From Mesorhizobium carmichaelinearum (GTDB lineage Bacteria > Pseudomonadota > Alphaproteobacteria > Rhizobiales > Rhizobiaceae): 64,000 nucleotides of DNA. A program made the position numbers and the translations under genes. Below the pieces are notes generated by a model. It searched no databases. It saw only the letters and a list, made by a program, of their open reading frames with translations, and was not told where the DNA came from. The stretch lies in NCBI RefSeq assembly GCF_900199455.1, contig NZ_FZQR01000005.1, positions 310,001 to 374,000 on the forward strand, read 5' to 3'. Positions 16,523 through 24,280 of this stretch are shown here, piece by piece (position 1 is the stretch's first letter; each line of letters starts with the position of its first letter).

Positions 16523-18133
16523 ATGAACAGATTGGCTGACAAGGTGCTGGCGTTTGTGCTGGTCGCGGTTGCCTTAGCCTGTCTGGTGCGGATCTATCCG
16601 CTCGCCGGTGCCTTTGCCTGGCATGGCGTTTCCGGGCTGCTGTCGAGTGCAGCCTCCTTGCGGCTTCTGGCTTTCGCCGTGGCGGCACTTGCCTGCCTGG
16701 CCGGCGCCTTGCTGTTCTGGGCCGGCCTGTTACCGGGGCGCCCTGCGCACCTGGCCGGAGCACCGCTGTTCGGCCGCGCGGCCGAAGTGCAGGAGACCGG
16801 CAGGCCCGGCCTGCGCAAGCTCTTTTTGGCCTTGCCATTGATTGTGCTTGCGGTGCTGGCCGTCGACCGGTTCGGCCCGTGGGGTGCCGGCGAGATTGCC
16901 AGCCGGCCCAGCGAGCCCAAGGCAGCCGAACCCAAGGCGGTCGAACCCAAGCCCGATGAACCGAAACTTGCCGAACCCAAACCCGCCGAGCCGAAGGGCC
17001 AGGATGTCGCCAGCGCGCCGCCGGCCCCGGAGCAGCCACCTGCGCCAGCCCCGCCAGAGGCGCCACCCACTCCGCCACCTGTAGCCGCCAACCCGCCGGC
17101 CGCACCGGTGCCGCCTGTGCCGCCCGTGGCCGTGCCTGCGCCAACGCCCGTTGCCCCGCCGGAGGTCGCGGTCATTCCGCCGCCCACGGTGGCGCCATTG
17201 CCGCCACCGCCGCCGGCGGCGCCGACGCAGCCCGACGGCCATCGCGACGCGGTCGTCTGGCTGGCGGTGGCGCCGGACGGCCGATCGATCATGAGCGCCA
17301 GCACAGACCACGTGATCAAGCTGTGGGACATTGGCGGCAAGAACCTGATCCGCAACCTCGGCGTCCACAAGGACATGGCGCGCACCGCGCTCTATATGCC
17401 TGACGGCGTCAGCGCGCTGACGGGCGGCGACGATGGCGAGATCGTGCTGCGCAAACTTGCCGATGGCGCCGTGCTGCATGTCTTCCAGTCCGGCCAGAAT
17501 GGCGGCGTCAGGCAGCTGGCGATCAGCCCGGACGGCAAGCGCGCCGTCAGCGGACACGATACCGGCAATGTCATCGTCTGGGACCTCGTCAACAATTCCG
17601 TGCTGCATGTGCTGACCGGACACGACTGGTCGGTCAGCGCCGTCGCCGTCTCGCCCGATGGCAAGCAGGTGCTCAGCGGCAGCATCGACGGGACGCTGAA
17701 GCTCTGGGACATCGAAAGCGGCAAGCTGCTGCGCAGCTGGCATGGGCACGAGCAAGGCACCTATGGCGCCGTGTTCACCGCCGACGGGCACCATGTGATC
17801 ACCGGCAGCGGCGACCAGACCATCAAGGTCTGGGATCTCGACAGCGGCCGCGAGGTGAAGCGTTTCGAAGGCCATGAAGGCACGGTCTACACGCTGGCGC
17901 TGTCCGCCGACGGCAAGCGCCTGCTGTCGGGTTCGCTCGACGGCACGGCGCGGCTGTGGGACATGGAAACCGGCAACCAGATCGCCATGTTCGACAGCCA
18001 GACCGGGCCGATCTACGCCGTGGCCTTCGCTCCAGACGGCACGGTGCTGACCGGCGGCTACGACCGCACCATCAGGGATTGGCCGGCGTCGGGTGGGGAT
18101 GGCGTGGTGCTGTTTGCCGGCGCGCCGGGGTGA
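16523..18133 (+). CDS. Membrane-anchored WD40 seven-bladed propeller protein
   Basis: A 536-residue protein with hydrophobic segments near residues 8-30, 42-73 and ~95-115, then a Glu-Pro-Lys repeat stalk (EPKAAEPKAVEPKPDEPK at ~132-150) and a long Pro/Ala linker to residue ~237. The C-terminal ~300 residues hold seven WD40 repeats with blade ends such as LWDIGG, VWDLVN, LWDIES, VWDLDS, LWDMET and a last RDWPAS, enough for a closed propeller. Such propellers are protein-interaction platforms. The stalk would project it from the membrane, probably into the periplasm. The partner is unknown. Confidence 0.85.
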   Translation: MNRLADKVLAFVLVAVALACLVRIYPLAGAFAWHGVSGLLSSAASLRLLAFAVAALACLAGALLFWAGLLPGRPAHLAGAPLFGRAAEVQETGRPGLRKLFLALPLIVLAVLAVDRFGPWGAGEIASRPSEPKAAEPKAVEPKPDEPKLAEPKPAEPKGQDVASAPPAPEQPPAPAPPEAPPTPPPVAANPPAAPVPPVPPVAVPAPTPVAPPEVAVIPPPTVAPLPPPPPAAPTQPDGHRDAVVWLAVAPDGRSIMSASTDHVIKLWDIGGKNLIRNLGVHKDMARTALYMPDGVSALTGGDDGEIVLRKLADGAVLHVFQSGQNGGVRQLAISPDGKRAVSGHDTGNVIVWDLVNNSVLHVLTGHDWSVSAVAVSPDGKQVLSGSIDGTLKLWDIESGKLLRSWHGHEQGTYGAVFTADGHHVITGSGDQTIKVWDLDSGREVKRFEGHEGTVYTLALSADGKRLLSGSLDGTARLWDMETGNQIAMFDSQTGPIYAVAFAPDGTVLTGGYDRTIRDWPASGGDGVVLFAGAPG

Positions 18134-18158
18134 ATGCTGGAGAGCTCCGTACCTGGCA

Positions 18159-18244
18159 TGTCAATATATAAGTTGACATTTCAGGTAGTTTTGTATATAT
18201 TGGTATTTACAGATTGCCATCGTTTGTCAATATATGAGTTTACA
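18159..18244 (+). promoter_or_regulatory. Three phased 20-bp operators and promoter of the HTH/Fic pair
   Basis: TGTCAATATATAAGTTGACA (18159-18178), TGTATATATTGGTATTTACA (18192-18211) and TGTCAATATATGAGTTTACA (18225-18244) are imperfect dyads whose starts are exactly 33 bp apart. TTGACA at 18173-18178 (end of operator 1) and TATATT at 18196-18201 (inside operator 2) are spaced 17 bp, a near-ideal sigma70 promoter. Operator 3 abuts the ATG at 18245. Autorepression by the HTH protein is inferred. Confidence 0.8.
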
Positions 18245-18703
18245 ATGAGCGTTAAACAGGCCGTTCGCCAACAGTACCAGGCTGTGGTGGATCTCGCCCA
18301 AGCCGGGAACATCCAGATTCCTGCGGAAGGTTGGATAAGGACTGTGCGCAAGGCGATCGGTATGTCCGGCGCCCAGCTTGCAGGGCGGATGGGCGTAACC
18401 CGCGCCCGCATTGCCCAGGTAGAACAGGCCGAACTCGAAGGCGGCGTCACCCTGAAGTCGATGCAGGCCACGGCCGAGGCGATGGGGTGCCGGTTCGTCT
18501 ATGCGTTCGTCCCGCCCGACACCATCGAGGCCATCATTGTCGCCCAGGCACGGAAAAAGGCGCAGGCGATTGTCGCCACGGCCGGCAAACACATGGCACT
18601 CGAAGACCAGGCGGTGGTCGGCAACCGGACGGATCAGGAAGTGAGCCGCCTGACGAGCAAACTGATGTATGAAATGCCGTCCGATTTCTGGCAGGACAAA
18701 TGA
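18245..18703 (+). CDS. Mobile mystery protein A (HTH antitoxin-like regulator)
   Basis: A 152-residue protein with an XRE-like helix-turn-helix at ~residues 38-65 (MSGAQLAGRMGVTRARIAQV) and a C-terminal ~70 residues ending MYEMPSDFWQDK. This layout, paired with a downstream Fic protein, is that of the mobile mystery A family (TIGR02612-type). It likely binds the three dyads just upstream and represses its own operon, and it may neutralise the Fic partner. No Shine-Dalgarno precedes the ATG; operator 3 occupies that space. Its stop overlaps the next start by ATGA. The pair is AT-richer upstream than its neighbours, in keeping with transfer. Confidence 0.85.
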   Translation: MSVKQAVRQQYQAVVDLAQAGNIQIPAEGWIRTVRKAIGMSGAQLAGRMGVTRARIAQVEQAELEGGVTLKSMQATAEAMGCRFVYAFVPPDTIEAIIVAQARKKAQAIVATAGKHMALEDQAVVGNRTDQEVSRLTSKLMYEMPSDFWQDK

Positions 18704-19305
18704 CGATTGCGCCCGATTATCCCGAGGGCGCGACGCCACTTGATCCCAACGAGCTCGGCGGACTGAAGCATAGGCACATCACAACCCAGGCCGAGCTCAA
18801 CGAGCTGGAGCAGGCCAACATCACGTCCGGCCTGCTGTGGCTTTCCCGGACACGAAGAAAGGACATCCTCACTGACGGTTTCGCCATCGAACTTCATCGG
18901 CGGCTGTTCGGCGAGGTGTGGAACTGGGCTGGAACCTTCAGGACCACCGGCAAGAACATCGGCGTCGATCCCATGCAAATCGGGGTGCAATTGCGCGCAG
19001 CGCTGGATGATGCGCTCTACTGGATGGACCGGGGCACATATGTGCCTATCGAAGCAGCCGTGCGGCTTCACCACCGGGTCGTGTTCATCCATCCGTTTGC
19101 GAATGGCAATGGCCGCCATGCCCGTATCCTGGCGGACGCCATGCTTGAGAAGCTCTACGGCGTTGATCCGATCGATTGGACCGCCGGGGCGGATCTGCTG
19201 AAAATGAACGAAAGGCGGGCGGCTTATATCTCGGCATTGAAGGCAGCCGACCGGCACGACATCGGTCCGCTGCTGACTTTCGTCGGACTGGCAGGGCGGC
19301 TATAG
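18700..19305 (+). CDS. Mobile mystery protein B (Fic-domain protein)
   Basis: A 201-residue Fic protein. The catalytic loop HPFANGNGRHAR (residues 131-142) has the His131 and the anion-binding GNGR expected for nucleotide transfer, most often AMPylation of a target hydroxyl. Upstream FAIELHRRLFGEVWNWAGTF is the Fic helix pair typical of mobile mystery protein B. ATG 18700 overlaps the stop of the HTH gene, so both proteins come from one message. The complete active loop suggests an active enzyme. No inhibitory (S/T)xxxE motif is obvious in this protein, so restraint may come from the A partner. Target unknown. Confidence 0.88.
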   Translation: MTIAPDYPEGATPLDPNELGGLKHRHITTQAELNELEQANITSGLLWLSRTRRKDILTDGFAIELHRRLFGEVWNWAGTFRTTGKNIGVDPMQIGVQLRAALDDALYWMDRGTYVPIEAAVRLHHRVVFIHPFANGNGRHARILADAMLEKLYGVDPIDWTAGADLLKMNERRAAYISALKAADRHDIGPLLTFVGLAGRL

Positions 19306-19373
19306 CCGTGACCGGCACCGTCATCACGCCAGCCCAACCTTGATCGGTTAGCCCGCCGTGCTATGTAAAAATC

Positions 19374-19925
19374 ATGTCAGCACCCAGCCTCGCGGACAAC
19401 GCGCCGCTCATCGTCATCGACCTCCAGACCGGCATGTTCGACGGGGTACACGAGCCGCCGATCCATGACGCGCCTGCGATTGTCGAGCGGACCCGGGCGG
19501 TGATCGACTGGGCAAGGCGGGGTGGGCGTAAGGTCGCTTTCGTCAGGCATGATGGACCCGAGGGCGACCCGCTGGCGCCGGGTGAGCCGGGTTGGCCGGT
19601 GTGGGGCGCCCTTGGGCAAGCCGATGATGAACCGACCTTTGCCAAATCCGTGCGCGATGCCTTCAGCAATCCGGCCTTCGGCGACTGGGTCGCCGGGCAG
19701 GGCGCGGGTGCTGTGGTGATCCTCGGCGCGCAGACCGATTTTTGCGTCGCGGCAACCGTCAAGAGCGCGGTCGCCAGGGGGCTCGGCGTCACCGTGGTTT
19801 CCGATGCCCACAGCACGCTGGACAGTGCCAGCGAGAGGGCTGAGCAGATCATCGCCCGGCACAATGGTGAATTCGCTGAGGCCGGTGTCAATCTGGTGAC
19901 GACGAAGGTGCTGGTTGGCGGCTGA
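19374..19925 (+). CDS. Isochorismatase-family cysteine hydrolase
   Basis: A 183-residue hydrolase with the family triad: Asp16 (LIVIDLQTGMFDG), Lys91 (FAKSVRDAF) and nucleophile Cys124 (GAQTDFCVAATV). Length and motif spacing are those of small nicotinamidase/isochorismatase-like enzymes. The usual substrates are amides or vinyl ethers, but the actual one cannot be assigned. No Shine-Dalgarno is strong near the ATG at 19374. It stands alone between the Fic pair and the amidohydrolase gene, both on the same strand. Confidence 0.87.
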   Translation: MSAPSLADNAPLIVIDLQTGMFDGVHEPPIHDAPAIVERTRAVIDWARRGGRKVAFVRHDGPEGDPLAPGEPGWPVWGALGQADDEPTFAKSVRDAFSNPAFGDWVAGQGAGAVVILGAQTDFCVAATVKSAVARGLGVTVVSDAHSTLDSASERAEQIIARHNGEFAEAGVNLVTTKVLVGG

Positions 19926-20253
19926 AGCGGCAGCGAAGGTCATGACAGCTCGGCCTGCCGGACGGATCACAATGCCAAGCTCCTGCCATGGTCGACGCGG
20001 GCGGGGGGGGCGCATTGTTGGGATGGCTGGGCGCCCGCGTCAACCAGGGCGGCTCGTACCGCCGCGATAACACAATGGCACATTGCGGGGCCGCCGAAAC
20101 TTCCGTGAAAGCGGAATAGGCAAGAGCCGCCGTGCGGATTCGCGCTCTGCCTCGCCGGAACATGCGCCGGGGGCAATTTCGTGAAACAGTTTTTCGTCCC
20201 AGCCGCATTGACCCGCGGCGGGCGGGCGGCGAGGACTGGCGCTTTCAACAGGG
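19926..20253. other. Gene-free stretch before the amidohydrolase
   Basis: A GC-rich 328-nt segment with a G-run near 20005-20013. The open frames are antisense or Arg-rich and match nothing I know. No clear terminator or promoter was found. Confidence 0.4.
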
Positions 20254-21507
20254 ATGGCGCCCATGGGCGAGCAGACAATTTTGAGCGAACAGACGATTTT
20301 CCGCAACGCGAAACTGGCCGATGGCTCGCGGGTGGATCTCAGCGTCACCGGCGGCCGCTTCAGTGCCGTCGCGCCGGCCGGCAAGGCACCGCCGGCTGAT
20401 CTTGCCGCCATCGATCCCATCATTATCGATCTCGGCGGCCAGCTTGTGGTGCCGGCCTTCGTCGAAGGGCATATCCATCTCGACACCTCGTTTTATGGCG
20501 ATGCCTGGCGCCCGCATATTCCCTGCACAAAAGGATTCGACGTGCGCGAGCGCGTCGCCTTCCAGGCGCAGAACCTTGCCGCCGCGGCGCCGATGGCGGA
20601 GCGGGCGAAGAACCAGCTCGAACTCTGCATCGGCAATGGCAGCCTGGCCATGCGCAGCCATGTCATGGTCGATGCCTCGGTCGGGCTGAAACATGTCGAA
20701 ACCATCCTGGCCGTGCGCGAAAAATACCGCGACCTCATCGACATCCAGCTCGTCGCCTTCCCGCAAAGCGGCATTCTTTCGTCTCCCGGCACGGCGGAGC
20801 TTCTGGATGAGGCGCTGAAGCTCGGCTGCGACCTCGTCGGCGGGCTCGACCCCGCCAGCTTCGACCGCGACGTGAAGGGCCATCTCGATGTGGTGTTCGC
20901 CCTGGCACAGAAACATGGCGCCGGCGTCGACATCCATCTGCATGATGGCGGCACGCTCGGCCTGTTCCAGGTCGAGGAGATCGCGGCGCGGACAAAGGCG
21001 CTCGGCATGGTGGGCCATGTCGCCGTCAGCCACGCCTATGGGCTGGGCGACATCCCGGCCAATGCGTTGGCGAAGGCCGGTGCGATGCTGGCGGCGGCAG
21101 GCGTGGCGATCATGACCAACGCGCCAGGCAACCATGCCTTCCCGCCGGTGGCGGCACTGCGGCAGGCCGGCGTCACAGTGTTCAGCGGCTCCGACAACAT
21201 CCGCGATTCCTGGTGGCCCTATGGCGATGGCGACATGCTTTCGCGAGCCAACATCATCGGCTACCGCTCCGGCTTTTACGAGGACCACGAACTGGCCGCC
21301 GCCTTCGATGTGGTGACCCATGCCGGCGCCAAGGCGCTGGGGCTGGAGGACTACGGCATTGTGATAGGCGCTAGCGCCGACTTCGTTGCCATGCCGGCGC
21401 AGCACGTGCCCGAGGCGGTGGTGGCCGTGCCGAAGCACCGCACGGTCTATCGCCGCGGCAGGGCGGTGGCCAGGGATGGCCGGATGATGGGCATCGTCCA
21501 AGCCTGA
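20254..21507 (+). CDS. Cytosine deaminase-like amidohydrolase
   Basis: A 417-residue metal-dependent amidohydrolase with a TIM barrel. Metal ligands are visible in VVPAFVEGHIHLDTSF, in VDIHLHDGGTLG and in SHAYGLGD, and a catalytic Asp in VFSGSDNIRDSW. This pattern fits the cytosine deaminase/N-acyl- or triazine-type subgroup that deaminates ring amines. ATG 20254 or 20263 may be the start; the latter begins MGEQTILSEQ. A truncated copy of its last ~84 codons lies at 22256. Substrate cannot be decided. Confidence 0.87.
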   Translation: MAPMGEQTILSEQTIFRNAKLADGSRVDLSVTGGRFSAVAPAGKAPPADLAAIDPIIIDLGGQLVVPAFVEGHIHLDTSFYGDAWRPHIPCTKGFDVRERVAFQAQNLAAAAPMAERAKNQLELCIGNGSLAMRSHVMVDASVGLKHVETILAVREKYRDLIDIQLVAFPQSGILSSPGTAELLDEALKLGCDLVGGLDPASFDRDVKGHLDVVFALAQKHGAGVDIHLHDGGTLGLFQVEEIAARTKALGMVGHVAVSHAYGLGDIPANALAKAGAMLAAAGVAIMTNAPGNHAFPPVAALRQAGVTVFSGSDNIRDSWWPYGDGDMLSRANIIGYRSGFYEDHELAAAFDVVTHAGAKALGLEDYGIVIGASADFVAMPAQHVPEAVVAVPKHRTVYRRGRAVARDGRMMGIVQA

Positions 21508-21559
21508 CCCATTCCGATGGAACCGGGATGGGTCTTCGCAGGCGATGACCGCGTGGGTA

Positions 21560-21781
21560 TCAGTAGGCCTTGGCTGCTGTCTTGTGCTTCTTGGAATGCT
21601 TCCTGTGTTTTTTGTGTTTCTTGTACTTCTTGGCGGCGACCTTTTGAACGGCGGCCGGGGCAGCCGTCGTGGCCCCAGCGGTCACGGCGGCAGTGGTGGC
21701 AGCCGCGCGGGCTTCGAGAACCGGCATCGAGACGACCAGCGCGAACGCAAGGCCGAGAGCCGCGAGGATGGATTTGTTCAT
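21560..21781 (-). CDS. Small secreted Lys/His-rich protein
   Basis: A 73-residue protein with a signal peptide (MNKSILAALGLAFALVVSMP, cleavage after ARA or AAA) and an Ala/Thr-rich middle. The tail is strongly basic (KKYKKHKKHRKHSKKHK). The larger protein at 37966-38319 has the same N-terminal design (MNKPLLSALGLAIALGLAMP) and a His/Lys tail, so these are paralogues or at least the same family. Lys/His tails could bind metals, anions or nucleic acids. Function is unknown. It lies inside the segment bounded by the duplicated amidohydrolase 3' end. Confidence 0.65.
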   Translation of the reverse strand: MNKSILAALGLAFALVVSMPVLEARAAATTAAVTAGATTAAPAAVQKVAAKKYKKHKKHRKHSKKHKTAAKAY

Positions 21782-21898
21782 AGGTTTATTCCTTTTGGGT
21801 CACGCCGAACCGAAACGGAAACCGTTTTCGGAAAAGATCATGTTCGAACAAGAGGCTTCGACGGCGCACGCGGCGCCGTCGGGCATTTCTCGGGAACC

Positions 21899-22126
21899 CT
21901 ACTTTTTCTTGCAGTCGGCGGCTGCCTTCATCGCTGCCGTCGCTTCGGCCTCGGTTTTGTAGGACGTCTTGCCGACCATCATGACGGTCTTGCCGTCAGG
22001 CTTTGTCGTGGCGACGGAACACGTCTTATCGCTCGCCTTCTGGGCGACGAAATATTCTGTCGCCGCAAGCGCGGGAGCGGTCGCGAACGCCACCAGAATC
22101 GCTGCGGAAAGAAGCTTCCTGTACAT
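21899..22126 (-). CDS. Small secreted protein with two cysteines, unknown
   Basis: A 75-residue protein with a clear signal peptide (MYRKLLSAAILVAFATAPAL, cleavage after ALA) and a mature part of ~53 residues holding two Cys (KTCSV and ADCKKK) that could form one disulfide. GGAGG lies 8 nt before the ATG at 22126. It reads toward the Lys/His-rich secreted gene 117 nt downstream, so they may be co-transcribed. I do not recognise a domain; such small proteins are common in rhizobial periplasm. Confidence 0.7.
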   Translation of the reverse strand: MYRKLLSAAILVAFATAPALAATEYFVAQKASDKTCSVATTKPDGKTVMMVGKTSYKTEAEATAAMKAAADCKKK

Positions 22127-22197
22127 TTCATTTTCCTCCACTTGGCCCCCAGTCGCCCTTGGACACTGTGACGAGGCGATCTGTCTGACGTCTTGCG

Positions 22198-22223
22198 GCA
22201 ACATTACGGTTTGGTAATGTTGC
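22198..22223. promoter_or_regulatory. Perfect 10-bp inverted repeat upstream of small secreted gene
   Basis: GCAACATTAC at 22198-22207 and GTAATGTTGC at 22214-22223 pair perfectly around GGTTTG. It lies 72 nt before the minus-strand gene starting at 22126 and 33 nt from the start of the duplicated amidohydrolase fragment. It may be an operator or a scar of rearrangement. Confidence 0.45.
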
Positions 22224-22255
22224 GTTCGGTCGACATGGAGGGGCGGCGTCGCCGG

Positions 22256-22518
22256 TGCTTTCGCGAGCCAACATGATCGGCTACCGGTCCGGCTTCTACG
22301 AGGACCATGAACTGGCGGCCGCCTTCGATGTCGTGACCCATGCCGGCGCCAAGGCGCTGGGGCTGGAGGGCTACGGCATCGTGGTTGGCGCCGGCGCCGA
22401 CTTCGTCGCCATGCGGGCACAGCACGTGCCCGAGGCAGTGGTGGCCGTGCCGAAGGACCGCACGGTCTATCGCCAGGGCAGGGCGGTGGCGAGCGACGGG
22501 ACGATACTGGCGCGCTGA
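22256..22518 (+). pseudogene. Duplicated 3' fragment of the amidohydrolase gene
   Basis: The frame LSRANMIGYRSGFYEDHELA to VYRQGRAVASDG matches the last ~84 codons of the gene at 20254-21507, offset by 1020 bp (21236 aligns with 22256). About a tenth of residues differ, and the final codons diverge (TILAR against RMMGIVQA). It has no metal-binding residues of the N-terminal barrel and no start signal, so it is a non-functional remnant. The DNA between the copies carries two small secreted-protein genes. Confidence 0.85.
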
Positions 22519-22670
22519 AGCCATGGCTTGGCGAAGGATGATGGGGCCCGGCGGTCAGTGCAAGGGAGACACGCCGAGCCCCGCCGGCTTCTGGCGGGAG
22601 CCAGCATCTCTACATTAGCAATATCTAATGTAATTGCAAGATGGCGGCGAAGCTTCGTTGGCTGCCGGCT

Positions 22671-22772
22671 AGAGCATTTCACCGTTTCATGGAAACGGCG
22701 AACCGCTCTAACTCTTTGTTTTGACGCAATTCCGGACGGAAAACCGCTCACACTTTTCCTGGAATTGCTCTA
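22671..22772. repeat. Double stem-loop Rhizobiales repeat
   Basis: AGAGCATTTCACCGTTTCAT begins a unit with an inner inverted repeat (CCGTTTC / GAAACGG) closed by GCTCT, followed by a second stem from GCAATTCCGG to GGAATTGCTC. This is a typical dispersed Rhizobiales intergenic repeat. Its end overlaps the stop of the 43-codon gene at 22770. Confidence 0.7.
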
Positions 22773-22901
22773 AAAGCCGGCGGCGCCCGCAACCATCATC
22801 ACCAAAACGGCAGCCGCCATGCCCCAGACCGCCGCCGCCGCCAAAACTCTCGCGTTCGGACGGAATCGACGATGAGGCGTTGGCAATTGGATTTTTGGCA
22901 T
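22770..22901 (-). CDS. 43-residue single-helix membrane protein
   Basis: Reading minus from ATG 22901 to TAG 22770-22772 gives MPKIQLPTPHRRFRPNARVL followed by an Ala/Val/Met membrane helix ending AGAAGF. A basic N-terminus and one helix suggest a small inner-membrane protein with N-in topology. The ATG is 3 nt after the TGA of the upstream His-rich gene (22905-22907), so the two likely form an operon. No homologue is known to me. Confidence 0.5.
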   Translation of the reverse strand: MPKIQLPTPHRRFRPNARVLAAAAVWGMAAAVLVMMVAGAAGF

Positions 22902-22904
22902 GGC

Positions 22905-23152
22905 TCAGCGGCGGTCGAAATCGCAGACCCGTACCTTCTCGACAACCCAGTGGAGATGGCGCCAATGCTTTCTGATCTTCACGAAGCAATGCCGGTTGTG
23001 ATGTTTGCGCCAGCGATGATCGCGCCAGTGATGCCGGCCGTTATGCATGCCATTGTCCGTGGTGATGACGAGGCTGGCGGCCTGCGTCGGGGCGATGTTG
23101 ACGGGGACAGGACAGAGACAATGAGAAGTGCCGACAGCAGAATGGTTTCCAC
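22905..23152 (-). pseudogene. Small His/Trp-rich secreted protein with frameshift in signal peptide
   Basis: GGAGG at 23160-23164 precedes a GTG at 23152 that opens a signal peptide (METILLSALLIVSVLS). The mature protein is in the next frame: VNIAPTQAASLVITTDNGM, then the His/Arg/Trp-rich HNGRHHWRDHRWRKHHNRH and WVVEKVRVCDFDRR. The frames would join with one base change near 23103-23110. An alternative is an intact 90-codon frame from ATG 23177, but that lacks a signal peptide and Shine-Dalgarno. A sequencing error is possible. If intact it would be a small metal-binding-like periplasmic protein. Confidence 0.55.
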
Positions 23153-23212
23153 TTTGGATCCTCCAATTTATGTCCATGAGAAGGCGGCGGAACGTTACGG
23201 AGCGGCTTTCGA

Positions 23213-23419
23213 TCAGTTCGACGCTCCGCGATCGGCTTGCTGAAACGATCGCGCCGGCACCGAAGACAGGGCGTGTGAGTCCGAAGAAGCCTCGCCGAAA
23301 TAGAGCAAACCGCCGAGCACGAGGAATACTATCCCCACCGCCGCCAGTCCGACCATCAACACCGCGATCGCCGTACCCGGGCCGTGGCCTGTTCTGATGA
23401 TGATGGACCGATGGTGCAT
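23213..23419 (-). CDS. 68-residue membrane protein, unknown
   Basis: From ATG 23419 (MHHRSIIIRTGHGPGTAIAV) the protein has one strong helix (residues ~15-40, TAIAVLMVGLAAVGIVFLVL) and a short polar C-terminus. GGAGGAAGA lies just upstream. I do not recognise the family. A copy of the 103-nt duplicated element ends ~107 nt upstream of its start. Confidence 0.55.
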   Translation of the reverse strand: MHHRSIIIRTGHGPGTAIAVLMVGLAAVGIVFLVLGGLLYFGEASSDSHALSSVPARSFQQADRGASN

Positions 23420-23525
23420 CGCTCTTCCTCCGAAATCGAGTCCGGCCCGCAGACCTTGCGGCAAACGACGGCAGAGGCGGGATGTTCCCGATGAAGAGCC
23501 GCCTCGGCCTTTTGCGTTTCCTTTT

Positions 23526-23628
23526 GGGACCAAGGTCTTAGGTGGCTGGAGCAAAGGTCCGGTGAGTCCTGTTCGGTTCCGGCAATGTCCATTGGATGTT
23601 CCACTATTTTAGCCAATTGAGATATAAT
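23526..23628. repeat. 103-nt non-coding duplicated element, copy 1
   Basis: The stretch from GGGACCAAGGTCTTAGGTGG to GAGATATAAT recurs at 24110-24213 in the same orientation with most positions identical. The best-kept part includes GTTCGGTTCCGGCAATGTCC. Read on the minus strand, each copy lies upstream of a small gene, so it may be a shared promoter or leader. Confidence 0.65.
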
Positions 23629-23719
23629 TCCTTGCCCTCTCGAGGGGCCAAGGCGGGCGCCGAAAAGAGCAAAATGGTGCCGTCCGACATGCCCACATTG
23701 ATGTGCCATTCTCCACATA

Positions 23720-23920
23720 TCATCGGACCAAAGGCCCTTTGTGAGGAACTTCGTTCAGTCCGGGCGGCGGAGCAAACAGGCTCATGCCAAACGCCAGGAA
23801 TTCGAACTTGTAGACCTCGCGCCGGCTGAGCGGCTCTGCCATGTCGCGGCTGCGCACCGGCATGGCAAAGCCGAATTCGCCGCCATGCCATCCGCTGCGA
23901 TCAATCCAGTACCGGTCCAT
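23720..23920 (-). CDS. Possible 66-residue protein or gene fragment
   Basis: MDRYWIDRSGWHGGEFGFAM to VPHKGPLVR in a frame with good genome-like codon use, particularly its first 45 codons. No Shine-Dalgarno is seen before ATG 23920, and the frame stays open with similar codon use ~80 nt upstream, so it could be the 3' remnant of a longer gene. No family recognised. Confidence 0.35.
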   Translation of the reverse strand: MDRYWIDRSGWHGGEFGFAMPVRSRDMAEPLSRREVYKFEFLAFGMSLFAPPPGLNEVPHKGPLVR

Positions 23921-24109
23921 GTCGGCGCGCTTGCCAGCGCGTTTTTCGGGCGAGCGGAAGCTGATGGTGTGTCGCGGGTGGCTATCTCCTGGGCATTACG
24001 CGGAGATTGCGCTGGACCCACGAGGGCGTTTCACTGGAGAGGCGCTCATGCCGAATGTCTCCCTTGACGGGCTCGCTCCAGCGACATCGAACCGCTCGGT
24101 TTTCCCTGT

Positions 24110-24213
24110 GGGACCAAGGTCTTAGGTGGTGTCCGTAAAAGGTCCGATAGGCCTTGTTCGGTTCCGGCAATGTCCATTGGATGTTCCGCTATTTTAGCTA
24201 GATGAGATATAAT
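24110..24213. repeat. 104-nt non-coding duplicated element, copy 2
   Basis: Second copy of the element at 23526-23628, sharing GGGACCAAGGTCTTAGGTGG, the block around TTCGGTTCCGGCAATGTCCA and the terminal GAGATATAAT. The copies differ mainly between these blocks. No other feature was found between 23921 and 24280. Confidence 0.65.
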
Positions 24214-24280
24214 CAGGCAGCCATAGCGCGGCCGGGGAAGGTACCCAGGCATGCCCTCTGCGCGGCTTCCTGGGTAAGGC

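Noticed and set aside
22872..23243. 123-codon plus-strand frame
   Set aside because: The minus strand carries a ribosome site, signal peptide and tandem small genes; the plus frame lacks them.
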